A stretch of DNA of 64,000 nt from Erwinia persicina. Lineage in GTDB: Bacteria; Pseudomonadota; Gammaproteobacteria; Enterobacterales; Enterobacteriaceae. Shown here in pieces: positions 1-10,560 of the stretch. Both the position numbers and the translations under genes were made by a program. Numbering within the stretch: position 1 is the stretch's first letter; every line of letters starts with the position of its first letter. The stretch lies in NCBI RefSeq assembly GCF_014838825.1, contig NZ_JACYMO010000001.1, forward strand, positions 1,196,830-1,260,829. The letters run 5' to 3'. Under the pieces are notes generated by a model. That model searched no databases. It was not told the DNA's origin and saw nothing but the letters and a program-made list of their open reading frames with translations.

Positions 1-3000
1 TACCCGCCGCGTCGGTGATGGCCACGCTGTAGCTTCCGTTAACGGCGATCAGTTCGGTCAGAGCCTCAGCCCCCACGTTAATCGTCCACTTGCCATCCGC
101 GCCCACCACTCCGGTCAGGGTACGCGTACCGATGGTCAGCGTGACCGTGGCACCCGCGTCATTCACACCCGATGTCCCGGTCAGCGTCTGCGTATTCAGA
201 CTTTCCACGTAATCCAGGATGTTGTCGCCGGCAAAGGAGAGCGCAGTGATCGCCGGGGGCAGCGTATCGATAATAAAGCCTTCCGTCAGGGTATTGGTGT
301 TCCCCCCCGGGTCGGTGACGGTGATCACCACATTCTGCTGACTTTCTCCCAGCCCACGAATATCCGCCATCTCACCGGCGGTTAAGGTCAGCGACCAGGT
401 TCCGTCGTTATTCACCACGGCAGGCAACCCCGCCAGACCGCCAAAGGAGACGCTGACACTCTGTCCTGCGCCAACCGCCCCCGTTGTCCCGGTCAGCACG
501 GCTCCGGCCAGCGTATCTTCATTGAGATAGCCATTATCAAACGGCACGGCCAGCGTGGGCTGCGGCAGCGTCAGATAGGCATTGAAGTCCAGCGTTTCCG
601 TCGCCGGGTTGCCGGCAGCATCAATCACCGTCACGGTAATCTGGTGTGCCCCATTGCTCAGACCACTTAACGCGCCCTGCGGCAGCGTGACCGTCCATGT
701 TCCACTGGCATCCACCACGCCGTCGTAGACCACCCCGTTGATATCCACCTTCAGCGTGACGGTCTGATCCTGACCGGCCACGACCGGAATACCGGTGGTA
801 CCAGTGATGATCACCGCTCCCGCCGCTTCGCTGATGCCGAGGCCCGGGCCAAACGGGTTCACAATGGTCGGATCCGGCAGGTTCAGTATGGCATCGAAGC
901 TACCGCTGACCGGTACGCTGTTACCGTAGCTATCCGTTGCAACGACGCTGATCGTATGGGTGGTATTCGCCAGCCCGGTCAGCGTCGCCGGGTCAAGATT
1001 CAGTGACCAGCTTCCGTCCACATTGACCGTCGCATTCACCGGCGTGCCGCCGTCAATACTGACCGTCACTTTCTGCCCGGTGCCGGTAATACCGGTCGAT
1101 CCGCGCAGCACCTGACCCGCCGTGGCCTCAGCAAGGCTCAGCAAGCCGTCAACAAACGGGGTATTAATGACAGGGTCTGGCACATCGTTAATCGCCACCG
1201 TGAGCGAGGTCGTTACAGGCGCTCCGACGTTACCGGCACCATCCGTCACCGTGACGGACACCGGCCAGTTTCCGTCCGGCAGCGTGGTCAGTGTGCCTGC
1301 GGGCAACTCCAGGCTCCAGGTATTGCCGGTAATGATGGCTTCAATCGGTGTACCGTTGACGTTAACAATCACCCGGGTACCTGCCACATCACCGCTGTAG
1401 GTCACACTGCCCCCCAGCGTAATGCCGCCAGCCACTTCATTCAGCGTCAGAATGCCGTCACCCGCCAGCGGCAATCCACCGAGGGTAACCGTCGGCAGAC
1501 CGGTGACAATTGCACCGAACTCCAGGGAGGCATCTGCTACGTTACCCGCCGCATCCCGGACCACAATCACAATTTCGTGGTCAGGACTGTTGCCCAGGTT
1601 GAGCAACTGCTGTGGCGTTAATATGGCCGTCCAGACTCCGTTAGCATCGACGGTGGCAGCGTAAGGCGTTCCGTTGATGGTCAGTACAATCGTCTGTCCT
1701 GCGCCCGTCGCGCCTGTCGTACCGGTCAGCGTCTGCGTCAGCGCAGCTTCGGCCACGTTCAGCAGGCCATCGCCAAACGGCTGGTCAATCACCGGATTAA
1801 GTGTCGTGGTCAGCACCAGCTCGGCATCGACCGAGACGCTGACCGGGTTCACCGCATCCACGGTGGAGACGCTGACCTGGATGATACCGTTGCCCTGTCC
1901 CACCAGCGCTCCCGCCGGGAGCGTAACCGTCCAGCCCCCCTGACCATCCAGCACCGCCGGAATATTGGTCAGCGTACCGACGCTGACCACCAGGCTTGCG
2001 CCAGCCGGAAGGTTCGCTACCGTCCCGCTAATCACCTGTGCCACCGTCGCCTCCGCGCCGTTCAGCAGGCCGTCAGCAAACGGCGTATCCACCGTCAGCA
2101 GGGTAGCCTGCACATCGACCGTCGCCTCAATAACCTCGCTGGTGGTATTGCCGTAAGCATCCTTAACGGAGACACCGATATCCAGCTCACCGTTAGCCAG
2201 CGCCAGCAGATCGGCGCTGGGGATGGTGGTACTCCAGTTACCCAGGCCATCGGCCAGCACGCTGTAGACTTTGCTACCAATAGTGATCTCAACGTTAAGA
2301 TTCGGCCCGGTGGTCCCCCCCAGCAGCAGGCCGGTCAGGGCATCCGCCAGGCTGAGAATACCGTCCGTCGCCAGATTGGCATCAATGACCAGCAGCGGTG
2401 GCTGCGTGTGAACCGTGAAGTTATCACTGGCTGTCGCTACGTTCCCTGCCACATCGTTGCCGGTAGCAGTGACGGTATTGTTGTTCTGCGGCAATGCCTG
2501 CGCAGCACTCTGTGGAATAGTTGCCGTCCAGTTTCCATCCGCGTCAACGGTTGCGGTGTAAGGCGTATTATTAACAGTGACGGTAATCGTCCCACCGGCA
2601 GGGATATTCTGACTGCTGCCGGTGATGGTGACACCGGCAGGGTCACGTGACTCGTTGTAATCAATCATGTCATCACTGGTGACTGGATTGATGGTGATGG
2701 TGGGCAGATCGGCACCCCGCGCAATCACCGTAAAATCACGGCTGTCATCAGCCACATTGTCATAGCGGTCTTTCACCGTCACGCTGACCTGCTGCGCACC
2801 ATCGGCAATATTGCCCACCGCCAGGGCCGGTACGGCGTAACTCCACGCCCCGTTCTGTACTACGGCCTCATAGGTCTGTCCGTTTAAGGTAATCGTAACA
2901 ACCTGGCCATTGGCGACATTGGTGGTCGTGCCACTCAGATTGAGCGGCTGGCCCAGCTCACTGGCATTAATATAGTCATCAGCCGATACGACACCGATGG

Positions 3001-6000
3001 AGATCGTCGGCAGATCGCCAGCAGCAGCGCGTACCTCGACGGTTTCCGTCAGCGGCTGTGACGGGTTACCGGCTTTGTCCGTGAGGGTGGCGGTAACGAC
3101 GTAACTGCCGTCGGCCAGGTTCTGCGTGGCGTTACCCGGCAGGTCTAAGCGCCAGGTGCCGTCTTCCTGCACCGTGGCCAGATAGGCAGGCTGATTACCG
3201 TTAAAGGTCACACTGACCTGCTGACCCGCCTGATCCGGCGTGGTGCTGCCGCTCACGGTGACCGTCTGCAGAATTTCTGTCGCATTAATGACGTTGTCGG
3301 TGGCCACCGGGTTCAGTACCAGCGCTGGCGGCGTGCGATCCACTTCTGCAGTGGAGGTCACGGTGCCCACATTGCCACTGGCGTCCGTGACCTTCACCTC
3401 GATTTGCAGCTCGCCCTGGCCCAGGTTGAGCAGCGTCGCGCTGCTGAGAGGCAGCGTCCAGTTACCGTTGCCGTCGGCGGTGACAGTGTAATCCTGCCCG
3501 CTGACGGTGACCGTCACTATCTGCCCGGCCCCGGCCGCCCCGGTTGTCCCGCTCAGGGTCTGTCCACCGGCGGCACTGGCTTCTGCCAGATTAAGGTAAC
3601 CATCGCCAAACGGGGTATTGATGGTTGGCTGAGACGGCGTGGTATCCAGCACGATCGGCCGGTTGACTGTCACACTGCTGCCTCCCTGCGGTGTGGCGAC
3701 TACGGTCAGGGTGTAGCCGTTATCGGCCAGGCCGGTAAACGCCCCCGCCGGAATAGCCGCACTCCACAGACCGTCGCTGCCCACCGTTGCCGTGTAAGAC
3801 TGATTGTTAAAGGTGACCACGACGCTGGTCGTCCCTTCCGGCACACTGCCGGTAATGGTGATCCCCGCATCCGCTTCAGAAGCATTGACTACATCATCGC
3901 CCGTCACCGGGTTGACCAGCAGTGGATTGACGATCGTGGTATCCAGCGCCACCGTCGCGTTTTGCGTCACGCTGTTACCTGCCGGACTGGTGACCACGAC
4001 GGTGACCGGATTGGTTCCCTCATCGAGATTATTGAGCGTGCTGACCGGCGCGGTGACCGACCACTTGCCGTCGTTGCCTACCGTCGTGGTCAGCGTCTCA
4101 CCGCCCAGGGTCACACTGACGGTATCGCCCACTGTCCCTGTCCCGCTGATTTTCAGCGGTTGTGCCGCTTCTGCGCTATCAATGATGCCGTCTCCGGCCA
4201 GCGGATCCAGTGTATAGACCGGTGCCGCAGTGTTAACCTGAACCAGCTCGGTATCGACCGTTTTGTTGCCTGCCGGATCGGTGACGGTGACGGTGACGTC
4301 ATAGCCTCCATCATCCAGCAGGGCCAGATCCCCGGCCGGGATAGTGGCGGTCCAGTTGCCGTTGGCGTCAACCACGGCGTTATAGGTTTTACCGTCCAGC
4401 GTGACCACCACGGTATTCCCCGCCGTCGTGGTGCCGCTGATATCCAGCGGCTGGGTCTGTTCGGTGGCGTTAATGATGCCGTCCCCGGCGATGGTTTCCA
4501 GCGTCAGCTCAGGCAGAACTGTGGCGATATTCACCGGGGCTGGCGCTGTCGATGCGGTATTGCCCGCCGCGTCCGTCGCCGTCACGATGATGGGTTGCGT
4601 GCCCGCAGGAAGCGCCTGAAGATCGGCGGAGGTTAACGTCAGGCTCCACACGCCGGAGCTGTTAACGGTGGCATTAAAAATAGTACCGCCAATGTTCACT
4701 TCTACCGTCTGGCCGTTACCGGATACCCCGGTGGTGCCCTGCAGGATCTGCGAACCCGCCGCTTCTGCATTGTCCAGCGTGCCATCACCAAAGACCGGTG
4801 TATCCAGGATCGGCTGCGGCAGGTCTGAGACGCGAACGATCAGCGGAGCCTCGCTGGTGGCGAGGACGGCATCATCGGGATCAAGCACGGTCGCGGTGCC
4901 GGTCAGCGTGCCATTAGTCAGCTGGATCACGTCGCTGCGCGGAATATTGACAGTCCAGGAACCGTCAGGCTGCTGCACGCCATTATAGGTAATGTTGTTC
5001 AGCTCAAAAGTGACCCGACTGCCTGCCGGCACGTTCGAGGTGGTAAGCGTAACATCCAGCCCACCTGCCGCCTGAGATTCGGTAAAGTTGAGGTAGCCAT
5101 CTTCACTGATCGGACTGACCGCGATGGCCACCTCCGCATCATTAACGCTGAACACCTTGTCCGTCGTCCCGGTATTCCCCGCTTTATCCGTCACGGTGGC
5201 GGTCAGCGTATAAGTGCCGTTCGCCAGCCCTTCCAGCACGCTGGCTGGCAGGCTGGCCTGCCAGGCACCGCCGGACTGAATGGTCGTGGTGGTGCTGAAG
5301 CTGCCCCCGTTGCCGGTCAGAACCAGCGTCAGCGTCTGTCCGGCTTCCACGTTGGACGCCGTGCCGCTGATCAGCTGATCGACCTGCTGTTCTGCGCCAT
5401 CCAGCACATTATTTGCCGTGACGTTGTTGACGAAGATCGACGGTACGCCGGTATCTATCGCCAGCGGGGTGCTGGTGGTGGTGGTGTTGCCTGCCGGATC
5501 GGTAGCCGTGACCGTCAGGCTGTAGCTGCCGTCGGCCACGCCGGACAGCGCCGTGCCCGGGATCAGCGCTGACCACTGGCCATTGCTGCCGACCACGACG
5601 GTAACGCTGATATTCCCGAGTTCAACCCGGATCAGATCGCCCGCTTCACCGCTACCGGTGATGGTCAGTGGCTGCCCCGCTTCGGCGGCATTGATATACC
5701 CCCCCGATACCGGGTTGACGCTGACCGGCGGCGGCGTTATGTCCACCTCAACGGTGCGAATAACGGTGCTGGTGTTGCCGGCATCGTCGGTGCTGGTAAC
5801 CTGAATATTGCTACTGCCGGCAGGCAGTGCTTTCAGTGCACTGACCGGCAGCTCAATCTGCCAGTTACCCGTACCGTCCACAATGGTTAGATAGGTTTGA
5901 CCATTGAGCGTAACGGTGATGCGGTCGCCCACGTCACCGGAGCCACCGATAATCTGTACCTCATTCTGTTCAGCCAGGTTGATACGGTTATCCGTGGCGA

Positions 6001-9000
6001 CCGCGTCCAGTGACACCACCGGAGCCCGGGTGTCCACCTCAAAGAGGGTATCGACTTTCACGCTGTTGCCCGCAGTATCTCCGAGCGTCACCGACAGGGG
6101 ATTCTCACCCTGTGGCAGGCTTTGCAACGCGGCAGAAGGGACAGACACGTTCCAGTTACCCTGCGCGTCGACAGTGCCGGTGTAAGTAATGCCACCAATG
6201 ACCACCCTGACCGTCTGACCTGCGCCCGCGACGCCTGATGAGCCACTGATGATCTGCACACTGCCCGCTTCAGCAGCATTAAGATAGCCATCACCAAACA
6301 GCGGATCGATCACTGGCTGGAAGCCCGGATTGACCTCACTGTTCAGGGCCTGTACCACGGTGATGGTGTTGCCATTGACATCCACGGTACTGGCCGTCAC
6401 TGGCTGATTGCCGTTCAGCAGTCCCACTAAATCGGCTGCCGGGATATTCACCGCCCAGCTGCCATCGCTGTTGGTGGTGGTCACGTAAGACTTGCCACGG
6501 AAAGAGACCGTCACCGTACTGCCAAAGGTGACAAAACGGCTGAAACCGTGGATCGACAGCGGTAACAGAGCCTCTGAAGCGTTCAGGGTATTGTCATCGC
6601 TGATCACCCCAATGGCGATGGCGCTGAAACTGTTATCCACGGTAAAGCTGCCGTTACTGCTGGCCGGGTTTCCGGCAACATCGCTGACGCTGACGGTGTA
6701 ATTATCAGTACCGTTGGCGAGGTTAATCAGTGCTGCCGCCGGAACCAGAACGCTCCAGCTGCCATCGCCCTGAACCAGACCGGTGTACTGACTGCCGTTC
6801 AGCGTGACGGTGACCACCTGCCCGGCCTGCACATTGCTGGTCGTACCGGTCATCAGCTGGGACAGGCCCTTTTCCGCCCCATCGAGAATATTGTCACCGG
6901 CAAACGCCCCGACGGCGATCTGCGGCAGAGAACCACTGCCGGCAATCACCGTTAGCGGCTGGCTGCTGCTGCCAGTGTTACCGATGGCATCGGTGGCCGT
7001 CACGCTGACGGTATAGCTCCCATCCGCCAGGCCAGAGACCACGTTGGCAGGCAGCGTGACCGTCCAGTTACCCTGAGGATCCACCGTCGCGGTGTAGTTG
7101 ACGTTGTTCACGCTAACCACCACCGCAGCCCCCGGCTCGGTCGTACCGGTAATCGCCAGCGCAGCCGCGTGCTCCAGCGCGTTGAGATATCCGTCGCCCG
7201 AAACTGGAGCCACGGTGACGGTCGGTGAGGCCGTATCAATGGTCACCGGTATCAGCGTGGTGGTTTCGTTGCCGCTGCTGTCGCGGGCGGTCACACGGAT
7301 ATCGTACTGGCCGTCAGCCAGCGTTTGCAGTGCTGAAGGCGCAATATTCAGGTTCCAGCTGCCGTTACCGTTCGCGGTGGTCTGGTAAGTCACGCCGTTC
7401 AGCACCACGGTGATGGTGCTGTTGGCCTCCGCCGTACCGGTGACGGGCAGCGGCTGGCCCTGCTCTGCGCGGTTGACAATGCCATCACCGGCCACCGGGC
7501 CGACAGACAGCTCGGGGCTCAGGGTGTCCACGCTGACGCTGGCAGTGTGGGTGACCTGGTTACCGGCGGCATCGCGCACCACCACCACCAGGTTATTGCC
7601 TCCCTGCGGCAGGTTGCTGAGATCCTCTGGCGACAGGTTGACGCTCCACGCCCCGGTGGCGGTATTGACCGTCGCCGTATAGGTCTTGCCATTAAGCTGA
7701 ACGGTCACTAGCTGGTCCGGCAGCGTCAGTCCGGTATTGCCGCTGAGGGTTTGCGGCGTACCCGACTCGGTCAGATTCAGCACGTTGTCGCCACCAAAGG
7801 CGGCATTCACGGTGACATTATCCGGGAAGTTGGCCTGAACACCGATATTCAGCGTGGCGGTCACGCTGGTATTCCCCGGGTCGGTGACCACGATGGCATA
7901 GGTACCGTTGGCCACGCCCAGCAGATCGGCTGGCGGGATGGTCGTACTCCAGTTACCGTTGGCATCCACCGTGGCGCTGTAGATTTTGTTGTTAAAAGTG
8001 ACGGTTAACTCGGTGCCCTCAGCCAGATTCTGGCTGCTACCGCTGAGGGTGACCGGCAGTTTCGCTTCCGCCGCATTGATCCAGTTATCATCGCTGACCG
8101 GAGCAATACCCAGTGCGGGTACCAGCGGATCGCGAACCACGCTGACGCTACCTGGCTGAGTGATGGTCCCACCCCGGGGATCCGTCACCGAAGCGCTGTA
8201 ATTGAGGGTTGCCCCGTTCGCCAGGCCAGTAAATTCACTGGCCGGGATGCTGACATGCCAGATCCCACCGGGCTGAACCACGATATTATCGTAAGTTTTG
8301 CCATTAAAGACGACGGTCACAATCTGCCCCGGGGCAATGTTCAGCACCGAACCACTCAGCTCCTGGGCCACCAGCAGCTCACCGTTTTGTAGGATACCGT
8401 CGCCCGCAAACGGATTGATCGTAAGGGAAGGCTGGCTGCCCGGCTCAACGGCCAGAACGACATTACCCAATGCCGTTCCCTCATTGCCTGCCGCATCCGT
8501 CGCCACCACTCTGATCGGATAGCTGCCGTCGGCCAGCGCCGCTTTATCCGCATCTGAGAGGACAATGGTCCAGCCATTACTGCCATTGGCAGTGGCGGTC
8601 AGACTCAGTTCGCGATCGCCAATAAAGACGCGGATAATGCTGCCCGATTCTGCTGTCCCGCTGATGCTCAGATTGCCTAACTCATTGACCGAGACATAGT
8701 TATCCCCGGTGACGGCGGCCAGCGTCACAGCAGGAGGCTGGGTATCGACGTTCAGATTATTACCGATGCCGGTCGAGACGTTGCCATACTGGTCGGTGGA
8801 AGTGACCACCAGGTTATGCCCACCCTGGCCCAACAGTTGCAGTGCTGAGGACGGTATATTCACGCTCCAGCTGCCATCGGGATTCACCGTAGTGGTATAA
8901 GTTTTCCCCTCCAGAGTAATCGTCACCGACTGCCCGCCCGCACTGATCCCCGTCACCGTCAGTGGCTGACTGATATCCGCCGCATTCAGCGTGGTATCAA

Positions 9001-10560
9001 ACTGGATATTGCTCACCAGCGGTGGAGCGCTGTCCACCCTGACCTGCAGGGTGGTGCTGCCGGTATTCCCCGCCGGGTCGGTGACGTTCACCACCATCGG
9101 CAGGGTAGCATCTATCTGGCCGGCGACGGCACCCGCCGGAAGAGTGACACTCCAGGTGCCGTTGTTACTGACCGTACCGGTGTAAGTGTTGCCGTTGAAC
9201 ACCACAGAAACGGTCTGACCCGCCCCGATGACGCCGGTATTCCCGGTGATTGTCTGCGGCTGTCCCGCTTCCTGGCCGCTCAGTACGCCATCACCGAACG
9301 GCAGATCGATGGCCGGGCTGGGCAGCGTGGTGATCACGTCTACGGTGACGGTCGTACTGTTGGTCAGCGTACTGCCATTGGGCAGTGTGATAGTGGCAAC
9401 GATCAGGTTCGATCCCTGAGGGAGCTGCAGCAGATCGGCTGAAGGAACCTGAACGGACCAGCTGCCGTTTGCCTGAGTGGTCGCGGTGTAGCTTTGTCCG
9501 CCCAGCGTGACGGAGACCTGGGTTCCCGGGGCGACGCCGCTGGCGGTCCCGCTGAGGGTCAGCGTGGTCTGGGCTTCGCCGGCATTGAGATAGCCATCAC
9601 CGCTGATCGGTGAAGTGATACTGACGGCAGGCGTGGTGCTGGCCTGTACGCTAAAGTCGTGCGCAGCGCTGGCGGAAACGCCGCTGGTATTACTGACGCT
9701 GGCAGAAAGCGAGGCGTTACCGGTGGCCAGTGCTGCGAGATCGGCAGCGGGCACCGGTACGCTCCATTTGCCATCCGCGCCGACAACCGTGGTGTAGGTT
9801 TTCCCGTTCAGGGTGACGGTAACCGTCTGCCCCTGCTGAACGTTGAGGGTGGTCCCGCTCACGGTCTGCGTCACCAGTTTTTCCGCGCCGTCCAGCACGT
9901 CATTGCCAGCAAAAGCGCCAATGGCGATCTGTGGCTGGTTTGCGGTCTGGTTCGGTTCAACGGTGATGCTCTGGCTGTCGGTGGCCGTCTGCCCGGCGCT
10001 GTTGGCAACGCTGGCCGTAATGGTCGTGGCACCATTTGCCAGCGCCAGCAGGGCACTGGACGGCACTGAGACACTCCAGCTGCCGTTCGCCTGCACGGTG
10101 GCGGTATAGGTAACCCCGTTCAGCACGACGGTCACGATCTGCCCGGCCTGTACGTTGGTGGTGGTACCGCTTAGCGACTGGCTGCTGTCTTTTTCGCCAG
10201 CGCTCAGGACGTTATCCCCGGCAAAGGTGCCAATCACAATCTGCGGCTCGTTCGCGGTCTGGGTCGGTTCAACGGTGATGGCCTGGCTGTCGGTGGCCGT
10301 CTGTCCGGCGCTGTTGGCAACGCTGGCCGTGATGGTGGTCGAGCCATTCGCCAGGGCCAGCAAGGCACTGGACGGCACAGACACGCTCCAGCTGCCGTTC
10401 GCCTGCACGGGGGCGGTGTAGGTGACGCCGTTCAGTACGATGGTCACAATCTGCCCGGCCTGCACGTTGGTGGTGGTACCACTCAACAACTGGCTGGTGT
10501 CTTTTTCGCCCGCGCTTAACACGTTGTTTCCGGCAAAGGTACCGATGGTCAGGGTCGGCG
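1..10560 (-). repeat. Tandem array of about 35 Ig-like domain repeats, ~303-bp period
   Basis: The domain-junction motif recurs near plus-strand positions 10519, 10210, 9900, 9590, 9283, 8985, 8700, 8395 and so on down to 530 and 225. That gives 35 junctions with a mean spacing of about 303 bases. Most copies are clearly diverged from each other, so this is an old protein-domain array and not a simple DNA satellite. The array continues past base 1. Confidence 0.88.

Noticed and set aside
3404-4636. A 410-codon open frame on the plus strand through the adhesin region, plus dozens of shorter plus-strand frames in 1-11,000.
   Set aside because: They are antisense to an in-frame, domain-coherent Ig-repeat protein, have repetitive low-complexity translations without homology, and lack ribosome sites. 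They result from repeat codon composition.
1-10560. Regular ~300-bp periodicity that could suggest a CRISPR or satellite array.
   Set aside because: The period and divergence are those of protein domains in one frame; there are no short identical repeats with unique spacers.
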